NCBI GenBank assembly: GCA_002307215.1
Contig: DBTU01000056.1
Coordinates: 104,644-150,951, forward strand
Origin: Lachnoclostridium sp. UBA1308
GTDB taxonomy: Bacteria > Bacillota > Clostridia > Lachnospirales > Lachnospiraceae
Length of the DNA: 46,308 nucleotides
Direction: 5' to 3'
Shown: piece after piece, positions 26,747-35,686 of the stretch
Layout of the letters: the number at the start of each line of letters is the position of its first letter
Numbering within the stretch: the stretch's first letter is position 1
Made by a program: the position numbers and the translations under genes
The notes under the pieces: model-generated
Seen by the model: only the letters and a program-made list of their open reading frames with translations
What the model was told of the DNA's origin: nothing
Database searches by the model: none

Positions 26747-27667
26747 CTAACCTTTTACTGCTCCAATCATGATACCTTTTACGAAATATCTTTGAAAAAT
26801 CGGATATATCAACAAGATCGGTCCAACTACAAGAATTGTTACCGTCATACGTATCGAGGTTGCTGTCTGTACAGTCGCTATACTCTGTGCGACGGCCGAA
26901 GTGCTCGAAGAATTAACAAGTGAACTTAACGAACTTGCCTGGTTAATATACTGATACAGGATAAATTGTAAGCTATATAATTTGTCATCTGTCATAAGCA
27001 GCAAGGTATCCTGAAAAGCGTTCCACTGCGCTACTGCGGAAAAGATGGCTACTGTTGCCATAATAGGCTTGATTACCGGCATAATAACTCGAAAGAATAC
27101 CTTCATGGTACCTGCTCCGTCAATCTCCGCAGCCTGTTGTAATTCCTTAGGTATAGATTCTACGAAGGTCTTAGCAAGGATAATGTAAAACGGCGATACG
27201 ATAACCGGTAATATATATCCCCAAAAATTATTCGTTAAGTGAAGATTACGCATGGTTAAAAACCAAGGAATAATACCTGCATTAAAGTACATTGTAATAA
27301 TAACGAATCGATACCAGAACTTCCTGTGCCATAAGCTATCCCTGGTGAACATGAAGCCCATAAATGCAGTTGCTATAACAGTCAGAAATGTACCGATTAC
27401 TGTTCTTCCAACCGATATCATAGCTGCATTTAATAAGCCGGGTATCCGCATAGCATCTACATAGTTTTTAAAATGAATCTCCTTCGGCAGAAAAAGGATT
27501 GTTCCTTTTGCGCTTAAGACATTTGAGCTGATTGTATTAATAAAAATATAATAAAACGGATAAATACAGACAAATGCGAAAATAGCGTAAAGTACATATG
27601 TTGTAACGCTAATCATTATATCTCCGGCACTTTGCTTTTGATGTATCTTTTTAATTCTTATTTTCAT
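26747..27667 (-). CDS. Sugar ABC transporter permease, LplC/CUT1 type (second importer)
   Basis: A 306-residue permease with six membrane segments. The EAA loop QQAAEIDGAGTMKVFFRVIMP is at about residue 190, and the end PIFQRYFVKGIMIGAVKG matches its counterpart in the first importer. The ATG at 27667 has GGGAGGA six bases upstream, which decides the start over an ATG five codons earlier. The LplB-type gene ends 16 bases upstream and the binding-protein gene follows, so three genes form one transcript. No ATPase gene is present. Confidence 0.92.
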   Translation of the reverse strand: MKIRIKKIHQKQSAGDIMISVTTYVLYAIFAFVCIYPFYYIFINTISSNVLSAKGTILFLPKEIHFKNYVDAMRIPGLLNAAMISVGRTVIGTFLTVIATAFMGFMFTRDSLWHRKFWYRFVIITMYFNAGIIPWFLTMRNLHLTNNFWGYILPVIVSPFYIILAKTFVESIPKELQQAAEIDGAGTMKVFFRVIMPVIKPIMATVAIFSAVAQWNAFQDTLLLMTDDKLYSLQFILYQYINQASSLSSLVNSSSTSAVAQSIATVQTATSIRMTVTILVVGPILLIYPIFQRYFVKGIMIGAVKG

Positions 27668-27683
27668 GACGATTCCTCCCATA

Positions 27684-28604
27684 TTATAAAAAGCTCTCGC
27701 CTCTTACCAGTTTTGAAATACCATTTGCTACGCAAAGCAGTACTATACTAATGACACTCTTTAGCATACTAAGTGCTGTTGAAACAGAGTAACTACCGCT
27801 TCCCATTGCCAAATTAAATACGTACAAATCCAAAACCTGAATGGAATTCTTATTAAACGCATTCTGGAATACATAATACTGTTCCATACCATTAGAAAGG
27901 AAACTTGCGATTGCCAACATCAGTAATACAAAATAAGTAGGTAGGATACTGGGAATCGTGATAAATCGAATTCTCTGCATTCTTGTCGCGCCATCCACTT
28001 TAGCTGCTTCATACAATTCTTCATCAATACCGGTAATGGCTGCTATATACATGATAGCTGCCCAGCCCAAATTCTTCCAGGTTAGCCATAACCATTGCGT
28101 CAACCATACATGATCGGAAGCTTGAAGAAATAGAATGGGTTTTGTGATGAGTCCCATAGAAATCAGTAAATGGTTTACCATACCGGTGCTGTTAAATATA
28201 TTGAAAGCAACGGAATACACTAAGACCCAGCTTATGAAATTAGGTATTGTGGTTATTGTCTGAACAAATTTTCGAAAAGGCATAAACCTAATTTCATTCA
28301 GAAATATCGCAAAAATCATTGGGAGCCAAGAGGTAGCAATCGTAATTCCACTCATGGCAAAAGTGTTTCTGATAACTACAAGAATCTGATTTACTTTTAC
28401 TTGATTTTGTACTAATGATTTAAACCATTTTAATCCCACAAAATTATCCATGGTCATCGGTTGCGGTGGCCTATAGTCAAAAAAGGCATATATCCACCCA
28501 TATAACGGGTAATAAGCAAAAACAGCCACCAATGCAATAAACGGAAGAATATACAAGAATTCTTTATAGCCTCTAAGTTTTCTCTTGTTTCTAAATGGAT
28601 TCAT
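27684..28604 (-). CDS. Sugar ABC transporter permease, LplB/CUT1 type (second importer)
   Basis: A 306-residue permease, first gene of the second importer. It has the LplB phrase YYPLYGWIYAFFDYRPP after the first membrane segment and the EAA loop YEAAKVDGATRMQRIRFITIP. AAGGAGA precedes the ATG. Its promoter is near consensus, with a perfect inverted repeat between the promoter and the ATG, so repression rather than activation is the likely control. Its partners are the LplC-type permease 16 bases downstream and the lipoprotein gene after that. Confidence 0.92.
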   Translation of the reverse strand: MNPFRNKRKLRGYKEFLYILPFIALVAVFAYYPLYGWIYAFFDYRPPQPMTMDNFVGLKWFKSLVQNQVKVNQILVVIRNTFAMSGITIATSWLPMIFAIFLNEIRFMPFRKFVQTITTIPNFISWVLVYSVAFNIFNSTGMVNHLLISMGLITKPILFLQASDHVWLTQWLWLTWKNLGWAAIMYIAAITGIDEELYEAAKVDGATRMQRIRFITIPSILPTYFVLLMLAIASFLSNGMEQYYVFQNAFNKNSIQVLDLYVFNLAMGSGSYSVSTALSMLKSVISIVLLCVANGISKLVRGESFL

Positions 28605-28633
28605 TACAGTCTCCTTTTGAAAAATAATTTATG

Positions 28634-28648
28634 TCACAAATATTGTGA
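28634..28648. promoter_or_regulatory. Palindromic operator in front of the second importer
   Basis: TCACAA-ATA-TTGTGA is a perfect 6-3-6 inverted repeat. It lies downstream of the consensus promoter at 28673-28701 and 30 bases before the permease ATG, a place where a bound repressor would block transcription. Confidence 0.5.
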
Positions 28649-28672
28649 ATTATACCAGTATTTACATATCAT

Positions 28673-28701
28673 ATTATAATCCATTTTATGCAATTTGTCA
28701 A
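28673..28701 (-). promoter_or_regulatory. Consensus sigma-A promoter of the second importer
   Basis: On the minus strand, TTGACA (28696-28701) and TATAAT (28673-28678) are exactly 17 bp apart, a full match to the vegetative promoter. It lies in the gap after the GH120-like gene, where no terminator is seen, so read-through from that gene could add to its output. Confidence 0.8.
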
Positions 28702-28788
28702 ACATTAAAAAATATTTCTCTGTTCTTATAGTCATTACTCACAAATAACATCCACTATTATTATAAGATTTTAGTTCAATTATATGCA

Positions 28789-30753
28789 TCATATTTTGCG
28801 TGGATCAATAGAATATACTAAATTTTCTTCAAAATCAACAAATGGACCCGGTATTCGTTGATTATTTATGACCCTTTGGCCATAAAAATCACTTAACACA
28901 GAAGGAACTGCATCTACTGGAAGGATGTCTTCTACATTTAGGACATATTTGTGTTTTGACATAAAGCGAGTGAACTCAGCCGGAAGCTCAACGATTTTAT
29001 TGATTTTCATTGTGAAAGTTTCACTATCAATTTCAATATTAAAAAAACCTTCCTGCCCATGTAAATCAAATCTGTAAAACTCCTGCCATGCATTTAAATC
29101 GAGACAAACTGCCGGTGCCGGATAAAGAATGCGCAGATATCCGCCTGGCATATTCATAAACATATTTCCTTCCGACTCATTATGCTCAGTAGGCATTTTA
29201 ATCGCTGCTTCCTTACAATCATAAAAAATATTATTCCATATTCTGGCGTCCCGTGATGTGCCGCCACGTGTATCATTGTCAATACGAAACGCAACTGTCT
29301 TGGCATAATAACCTGCACTGCGACATTTTCCGATAAAATTATTTACAATGTGTATATGATCTGTGCCTTCCCCATAAATTGCATATCCATTAATTGTTGA
29401 GGAGTCTTCCATCTTGTACCAGCCGGAAGAACCGGCTTCCTTAGGAATTGTATTAGGATCAAAGCGTCCCTCTATATTCCAAAATATGTTATTATCGATT
29501 AAATTAATATCATCGCGACTGCATTCAATAAAAATTGCTTCTCGTTGCTCAATTCCATCAAGGAACAGATTCTGCGTGATACGATTATTCTCATTCGCCA
29601 CATCCATCCATAGATGATCCGCCCGGATTGTCTTCGTGAATATATTGCGTCTGATAAGGCTATCAGTACAATTATGTACTTTCATTCCTCCTGCTTCCCA
29701 GGAGAGTTCCATTCTCTGCCATCCGGTACCCTGAATCAAATTATCTTCAATCAATAAATTTTTAGCAAACAGTCCGGCAATTCCACATACACCCACATCA
29801 TAAATCTTACAGCGGCGGATAATGGTTGAACCAATCAGCTGCTCCTCAATTAATGAGTGATGCCAGCATTCATTACCAATATCAATTCCTACTCCATTTG
29901 ACCAATCCACTGTGCAATCTTCAATAATCCAGTGGTGACCGCGATAACAAGAAATCGCTCCTCTTTGAGGAACCGGTGCTCCCGTTGCGGCATGTGCGCA
30001 AGTAAGTCCTTTTACCTTTATATAGGATAAGAACGGTATCTCCGGTGCAAAACATTGCTCACGGCAAGTCAATTCTATCAAATGATTTTTGGGATCATCA
30101 TCATCCTCTAGCCTGAAATGTACTGTCTGCCCGTTTGCTTCTACCCAGTAAGTCCCTGTGTTATCCCCCAGTTGGTTGTAAAGCGCTACCTGATGTAAAG
30201 GTTTATCATCACAAAATATCATTCCACGACGATTAAGATAGGTTGTCATATCTGTCTTATCATATTCAATGAATAACCTATCATGAAGGATATTTACAGC
30301 ACAAAAGGGATTATATCCACGAAACTCATCCGGATTAAGCTTTATCTCCCATATTGCGGCATGAATATCTTCCTGCTTCCTCTCAGAACCAAAGCGTATC
30401 AAATTCCAACCTTCGCTCCTTCTAAAATGATCAACCCTGATGGAAGCTTTAATGGTGACATTATCATTATGATATGCTTCATAAGAAATCATCCGATCAA
30501 TTCCATCACCGCCACTGAAAGGATGTACGCATTCCCGATATACTCCTTCATGTATGTACACGCGGGTGCTTGGAGTTGCAATAGCTGCTGCTGCATTAAT
30601 AGATTTAAATGGATGTTCTGAGGTCCCATCATTATGATCAGATGCCAAAACATGATTTACATCTACATGCAGTTCTCTGTCATATATCTGTTCTTTCTCC
30701 CACGAGTGAAAACACTCACCATTTGGAAGTTGCATAGTCATATCCTGATTCAT
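28789..30753 (-). CDS. GH120-like beta-xylosidase, right-handed beta-helix
   Basis: A 654-residue beta-helix protein. The N-terminal part has NDGTSEHPFKSINAAAAIATP and VYIHEGVYRE, typical of GH120 and related beta-helix enzymes. The central coils contain LWMDVANE and IFIECSRDD, which line up by my recollection with the LWLDWEA and VFVEVSHG segments that hold the nucleophile and acid/base of the Thermoanaerobacterium GH120 xylosidase; here they are Asp384 and Glu410. There is no signal peptide. It would cut xylose from xylo-oligosaccharides or cap-modified ends. The ATG at 30753 follows GGAGGAG; the ATG four codons upstream has no site. It precedes the second importer. Overall similarity is modest, so the substrate may differ. 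Confidence 0.72.
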   Translation of the reverse strand: MNQDMTMQLPNGECFHSWEKEQIYDRELHVDVNHVLASDHNDGTSEHPFKSINAAAAIATPSTRVYIHEGVYRECVHPFSGGDGIDRMISYEAYHNDNVTIKASIRVDHFRRSEGWNLIRFGSERKQEDIHAAIWEIKLNPDEFRGYNPFCAVNILHDRLFIEYDKTDMTTYLNRRGMIFCDDKPLHQVALYNQLGDNTGTYWVEANGQTVHFRLEDDDDPKNHLIELTCREQCFAPEIPFLSYIKVKGLTCAHAATGAPVPQRGAISCYRGHHWIIEDCTVDWSNGVGIDIGNECWHHSLIEEQLIGSTIIRRCKIYDVGVCGIAGLFAKNLLIEDNLIQGTGWQRMELSWEAGGMKVHNCTDSLIRRNIFTKTIRADHLWMDVANENNRITQNLFLDGIEQREAIFIECSRDDINLIDNNIFWNIEGRFDPNTIPKEAGSSGWYKMEDSSTINGYAIYGEGTDHIHIVNNFIGKCRSAGYYAKTVAFRIDNDTRGGTSRDARIWNNIFYDCKEAAIKMPTEHNESEGNMFMNMPGGYLRILYPAPAVCLDLNAWQEFYRFDLHGQEGFFNIEIDSETFTMKINKIVELPAEFTRFMSKHKYVLNVEDILPVDAVPSVLSDFYGQRVINNQRIPGPFVDFEENLVYSIDPRKI

Positions 30754-30916
30754 TTTCTCCTCCATTGTTAACAGTTTTCAAATTAGAACTTTATGATAAC
30801 TAGTCTTCTGAAAACATAAGGACAATTTCACTTTTATAGATATTGATAAGATATACCCAAGAACTTTGTTTATTTTGTTCAACAAAACAATTATATGCTA
30901 TCAATTCTTATGAAAC

Positions 30917-30998
30917 AATGACATATACTCAGCATATGATGAACTATTTTAATTCATAAATGACTTTTATTCATATTATAATGACTTATCAGCATATA
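30917..30998. promoter_or_regulatory. Direct repeats upstream of the GH120-like gene
   Basis: AATGAC-...-TCAGCATAT occurs at 30917-30938 and, two bases shorter, at 30980-30998. They lie in the 372-base AT-rich gap 30754-31125, upstream of the leftward GH120-like gene. They may be sites for one of the neighbouring AraC proteins. I could not assign a firm -35/-10 pair; the rest of the gap shows nothing else. Confidence 0.4.
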
Positions 30999-31125
30999 CG
31001 CATAAAGAATTTCTGACTATTTGTTAATTTATTGTTATTATTTGATAAAAATATTGAAAATATATAAACGTATTTCATACATAATTCCTTCTATTGTCCT
31101 AATATGCAGTCATTATTGATTTATT

Positions 31126-31920
31126 CTATTTTACTTCATCCTCCTCTTTATATATTTGACGGGGTGTATTACGAAAGCGATTTGGAGTTACTCCGGTAAT
31201 CTTCTTGAACTGCCGGAAGAAATGCTCCATATTACGATACCCACACAAGGTTACTATCTCTGCTATTGTGTAATGCTCATATAATAAATATTTCTTAGCT
31301 AGATTAATACGGCTGTTAATAACCTCATCCATGCAGGTAACACCAAAGGTGCTTTTATATACATCCTCAAGATATCCCACACTGATATTCAGCTTTTTCG
31401 CCATTATCGCTATCGTCCACTCTTTATTAGGATTACGGTATATCTCCATTTTTAACTCGTTAATATTTTTATACAAGGGAGATACATGCTTATAATTATA
31501 AGACTCCAACAGTTTATTGAACAAAATTCGTAACAAATTATCGGTTGAGATATCTTTGTAATTATTATTTAAAATGTGTTCCGTCATCAGTAATTGGTAT
31601 AATTTATGGCAGTAGGACGGATCATGAAGAATGAATGGCACCCCACTGATAATAGGTGTTGTGGTAACATAGGTTTCATCCGTGTCAAACCTTATCCAAT
31701 CGTTAATATATTTATCCATACAGGCGCGATAATATATCTTCTGATTGGGCTTAAATAATACTGCACAATTGGCAGGGTATTCCTTAAACTCGTTATCAAC
31801 AAGAAACACTGCCGGTGTCTGCGTAAGTACAAGGAGATAACAATCATGTCCTTCCGGTATATCAAACACAAAGTCATCCAAATGTGTAGTATCATATTCT
31901 ACATACCTTATATGAATCAT
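31126..31920 (-). CDS. AraC family transcriptional regulator
   Basis: A 264-residue regulator. The N-terminal sensor half is a cupin-like fold judged by layout. The C-terminal pair of helix-turn-helices includes IAEIVTLCGYRNMEHFFRQFKKITGVTPNRFR. The ATG at 31920 has GGAGGAAAAAGA upstream; the ten extra codons of the longer frame overlap that site. It follows the GH95-like gene with an 85-base gap and no terminator, so the two are probably co-transcribed. Likely targets are that GH95-like gene or the GH120-like gene next to it, whose upstream region carries direct repeats. Confidence 0.9.
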   Translation of the reverse strand: MIHIRYVEYDTTHLDDFVFDIPEGHDCYLLVLTQTPAVFLVDNEFKEYPANCAVLFKPNQKIYYRACMDKYINDWIRFDTDETYVTTTPIISGVPFILHDPSYCHKLYQLLMTEHILNNNYKDISTDNLLRILFNKLLESYNYKHVSPLYKNINELKMEIYRNPNKEWTIAIMAKKLNISVGYLEDVYKSTFGVTCMDEVINSRINLAKKYLLYEHYTIAEIVTLCGYRNMEHFFRQFKKITGVTPNRFRNTPRQIYKEEDEVK

Positions 31921-32005
31921 TCTTTTTCCTCCATATATTCTATTTAGCACGATATGTCCATTGGATATTCTTGTATCACGCTTGACACGAAATCAACCGT
32001 TTTTA

Positions 32006-34624
32006 TTACATGCGAAAGCTTATACTAATCTTTTCACCCTTTTCAAATTTAAGTGAAGCCCCATTTGTAAATGTTTCTCCCTTTGACGTAGTAAAAGAGC
32101 CTTGTCCAAAGCGACATAAGATCTTAATCGTCTGAGCCTTATAGGAGTGGATTGATGCCAAAACCATTCCTTCGTCAAGATTCCACTCAAGCTTTGTTAC
32201 TTGAGCGTTTGTTCTTGCCATAAGTCCATTAATGGAACCTTTTTTCCACTTTGTCGGCAATGCCGGTAGTAGTTCGATCTCGCCTGTATTTGAATATAAA
32301 AGCATTTCGTTAATGATACCCACTGTTCCGATTAACGTATCGGTACAGTACACCCCGATGCTTCTATCCGTATTGTGATCCGTCATAAGCGAAGTGAAAT
32401 ATATATCACTGGACATAATGGTATATAGCAAATCATATGCAACTTCACTGTTCTTCAGTCTGGCTGCTACCAGTGCCTTGTGAACCCATCCATGCGATGC
32501 TGTGTCATCCTTACCCGAATTCTCACGGTTTCTGTTTGCGATGGCAGTATTGCAGGCATTGATCATCTTTTCATCATTCTGAGCTTCGTATGCCGGCCAT
32601 GCGCAATACAGATGGCTTATATGACGGTGTTCATGATTCTCTTTGTATTCACTCATTGCCCATTCACATAATGCACCGGACTCATCATATTTGTATTCGG
32701 GCAATCTGCTCATTAGCTGTTCCCATTTTTCCTCTTCTACTTCATGACCATTATCTGCTAAAGTCTTATCTATATCAATGATCATCTTGAGTCCATCTCT
32801 TGCAGCAGAAATATCCATGGCGGCATTGGCCGTTATTGTACTATTATAACCAACCGGTCTATTTTCCGGTGAATAGCTTGGAATTATGATATATTTCTCA
32901 CCCTCCAATAGCTGCTTTTTACCTTTTTCATAACAAGCTTTTCCATTAATATCTGTATAATATTCCGGGGTACAAATCTGCTCCCAGAAATTAGCCTGTT
33001 TTGAAAGGAGCGGATACAAAATATCTCTCTCCAAATCAAGATATTCCTCCTGATACAGGTGAGCAATCTTGTCATTCACAGGTATTTTTTGATTTCCGTA
33101 GCATTGCCAAAATTCATAAATCGGAAGAATCATCCAGCTTGCACCGGCATTCCAATATTGAAATGGATAATATTGATCATATTCAACCATGATAGCTCGG
33201 TCTCCATCCGTATTAACAGGGACCAAAATAGCATCTTTCATTTTATAAACAAGCGCCGCATTATCTTCCCAATCCTTTATTTGTCTAAGAATGAAATAAA
33301 TATATCCGATTCCTGCTTCATACATATTGCCCGTATTCATACCGGAAACCTGAATATTTACATTGGCATCCATTGTATAGGCACCATTCCATCCCGGATT
33401 CCATTCGCCTGTCCAAAGACCACAAAGACGTTGCGTCGACGAGCCTGAACAGCATATTTGTGCATATCGGCCCTGATTATATACTCGTTCAACAAACGCA
33501 TCCAGCAAATGTGCGCTACTTTGCTGTTTGGTTAATAATTCTTCGCTGAAAGAGTCTTTGTCCGTATCGGTTCCGAGACAAAAGGATACTGCTTGAAACA
33601 GCTCTGATTGTTTTAGCATGTGCGGCTCAAGTGACAAGTCATAGGCGAAATTGCCTTTTTCATCCGAATATTTCTTTGCTATTTTTTTTGTCTTGTCTAC
33701 CAATTCATTGATGATATCATAGGCTTCACTAGAAGCAAATTCGCCAAAGTCACCCATATGATGAGTTCGTGCCGTTCCGGTAATTAAATAAACTTCATCT
33801 GCACCCGTTATGCTGATTGCAGGATTTTTCAAGGGTCCAACATTAATTGCTTCCTTCGTGTCATTTTCGCAGATTTTCTTTTTCGTCCCACCAACCGTAA
33901 TCACTCTGGTGACCCCACAAAAACCACCTTGGGCGAGCTCACTGCCGTCATAGGAGGGATAATGTGCTACCATTGAAATATAGGAACACTCTTCATCAAC
34001 AAGCTTCTTATACTGCATATTCTCTTCATCACGTTTTATAGGGCTACCAAAAACTCCGCCTCCGAAATTCTTCATGGAAGAAAGATCATCAATCGAAATA
34101 ACAACATCAATTTTTGCTCCTGTGTCAGATTGAGATATCTTAGTAATCGTTACATTGTCTTCTCTTGAGGTAAATGTTCTTCTTATCCATGTTCCTTTGA
34201 TATCTGTATATTTAACAACTATTTCGCCTGTTTTATAATCGGTAGCTCTCGTATAATCTTGGATTTTCTGCTTTGGCATATTCAGTCTCAGCTGATGACC
34301 GGGATGAAAACAATAAAGATATGTTCGCCTTCTATCATGAACATTCCAACTGTCATCAAAATTGATTACTGACTGTCTTGCTTCGTGTAATTCCGAGGTA
34401 ACTTCAGGTGGCACAATACGTGGCTGACGTGAAGGTATAATAAAGTACATATTCTGATAAATCAATGTTTCAGAATACGGAGAGCATGCACTCACTACAC
34501 CGTTCTCTCCATTACCGGCAACCAATCCATCACGCCATCCTCCTTCTGTCTTGTTATAATGATAATATGGGATGATTTCTGTAAACGAATTTGATAAAAT
34601 TTGAGTTTGATATTTTTGTGTCAT
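32006..34624 (-). CDS. Divergent GH95-like glycoside hydrolase
   Basis: An 872-residue cytoplasmic enzyme related to GH95, longer than the canonical copy at 15044-17251. Shared marks are WRDGLVAGNGENGVV near residue 31, LWTGEWNPGWNGAYTM near 403, SPEN, EHRHISHLY, and ELLPALPTKWKKGSINGL near the end. One catalytic asparagine differs: the family TININ is TMDAN here, so the first Asn is Asp419 and the second is Asn421. The Asp of the QIDGNFG segment still aligns (TDTLIG). It may use a different terminal sugar or a changed mechanism. The ATG at 34624 (AAGGGA upstream) is preferred to the TTG one codon before. It sits between two AraC genes. Confidence 0.8.
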   Translation of the reverse strand: MTQKYQTQILSNSFTEIIPYYHYNKTEGGWRDGLVAGNGENGVVSACSPYSETLIYQNMYFIIPSRQPRIVPPEVTSELHEARQSVINFDDSWNVHDRRRTYLYCFHPGHQLRLNMPKQKIQDYTRATDYKTGEIVVKYTDIKGTWIRRTFTSREDNVTITKISQSDTGAKIDVVISIDDLSSMKNFGGGVFGSPIKRDEENMQYKKLVDEECSYISMVAHYPSYDGSELAQGGFCGVTRVITVGGTKKKICENDTKEAINVGPLKNPAISITGADEVYLITGTARTHHMGDFGEFASSEAYDIINELVDKTKKIAKKYSDEKGNFAYDLSLEPHMLKQSELFQAVSFCLGTDTDKDSFSEELLTKQQSSAHLLDAFVERVYNQGRYAQICCSGSSTQRLCGLWTGEWNPGWNGAYTMDANVNIQVSGMNTGNMYEAGIGYIYFILRQIKDWEDNAALVYKMKDAILVPVNTDGDRAIMVEYDQYYPFQYWNAGASWMILPIYEFWQCYGNQKIPVNDKIAHLYQEEYLDLERDILYPLLSKQANFWEQICTPEYYTDINGKACYEKGKKQLLEGEKYIIIPSYSPENRPVGYNSTITANAAMDISAARDGLKMIIDIDKTLADNGHEVEEEKWEQLMSRLPEYKYDESGALCEWAMSEYKENHEHRHISHLYCAWPAYEAQNDEKMINACNTAIANRNRENSGKDDTASHGWVHKALVAARLKNSEVAYDLLYTIMSSDIYFTSLMTDHNTDRSIGVYCTDTLIGTVGIINEMLLYSNTGEIELLPALPTKWKKGSINGLMARTNAQVTKLEWNLDEGMVLASIHSYKAQTIKILCRFGQGSFTTSKGETFTNGASLKFEKGEKISISFRM

Positions 34625-34767
34625 CAAGAGTCCCTTTCTTTATTCAACAATTTGATAATTAAGTATCTAAATAATATTATAGACGATATAATTATCTAAT
34701 CCATGACGCTTTACGACCTTATTATATGTAAAAATGTCATATTAGTCGTATAAAGATAAGAAAAATT

Positions 34768-35619
34768 TTATATAAACTGCTGATTATGAGATTTTCGATA
34801 ATTCGTCGGAGTCATATGATAATATTGCTTGAATAACCTGCTAAAAAACGAATAATTCTTATACCCGATTTGAGCACAGATTTCATCCAAGGGTTGCTTT
34901 GTTGTAGATAAAAGCATAGCAGCATGATTTAGTCGTGATTGTAATTTGAGTGTTGAAAAAGAAAATCCATATTTGTCTTGAATAAATCGTTGTGTTTGTC
35001 TGGTGCTTAAATTCAACTGATTGCTTAATGTTGACAGCGTTAAGGTACTGGATTCATAAATTAAAGCTAAATCAATGAACATACTACGCTTATCATCCAT
35101 GTTACCGGGAGGAGTTGATAATTCATTATAAAGCTTTGCGGTCGACCGAATCAGGGTGATAAAAATTGCTTGTATGTTTTGATAAATCATATTCAGATAA
35201 CCGTATTGTTTCCCTAAAGATTCTTTTGTAATATTATCAAAGAAATATTCTATGACCTTCTGATTGTCATTATAATATCCCTTTGATAACAGGTAACTCC
35301 AGATAATATCCTTCTCTGCCATACTGGTCACTTCAAACGCAAGATAATATTCTTGTAAATAATCCGAGTGATTACTCCATTGTTCGTGATTGGTCCGTGG
35401 TGGCAAAAGATATAAACACCCTTTATATAAAGGCATTTTTAGCGCATCCGTAATTAGCGTACCCTGTCCTCCACATACATAATGAAGTTCATAGTAACTG
35501 TGCATATGATTTGTAAACGGCACCTTAAATTCACCCCAATTGCCGCCTATTATTCTTAACCTACAGTTTTCCAGCTTGATAACAAAATTATAATCTTCTA
35601 ATTCAATACCAAAATTCAT
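34768..35619 (-). CDS. AraC family transcriptional regulator
   Basis: A 283-residue regulator with a cupin-type sensor half (NHMHSYYELHYVCGGQGTLI, then YLLPPRTNHEQWS) and a C-terminal AraC domain (LSNQLNLSTRQTQRFIQDKY and LDEICAQIGYKNYSFFSRLFKQYYHMTP). I start at the ATG at 35619 behind GAGGT; the 20-residue longer frame would begin at TTG. It begins 67 bases after the GH36 stop with no terminator, so it is probably in the GH36 transcript and may regulate it or the GH95-like gene that follows. Confidence 0.9.
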   Translation of the reverse strand: MNFGIELEDYNFVIKLENCRLRIIGGNWGEFKVPFTNHMHSYYELHYVCGGQGTLITDALKMPLYKGCLYLLPPRTNHEQWSNHSDYLQEYYLAFEVTSMAEKDIIWSYLLSKGYYNDNQKVIEYFFDNITKESLGKQYGYLNMIYQNIQAIFITLIRSTAKLYNELSTPPGNMDDKRSMFIDLALIYESSTLTLSTLSNQLNLSTRQTQRFIQDKYGFSFSTLKLQSRLNHAAMLLSTTKQPLDEICAQIGYKNYSFFSRLFKQYYHMTPTNYRKSHNQQFI

Positions 35620-35686
35620 CAGAAATACCTCACAATCACAGCAATGTTCCGCATAGGTAGAATTCAAATAGCCTGCCAAAATCCCA

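Noticed and set aside
30820..30840. Possible CRE site TGAAAACATAAGGACA before the GH120-like gene
   Set aside because: It lacks the central CG of the CcpA consensus.
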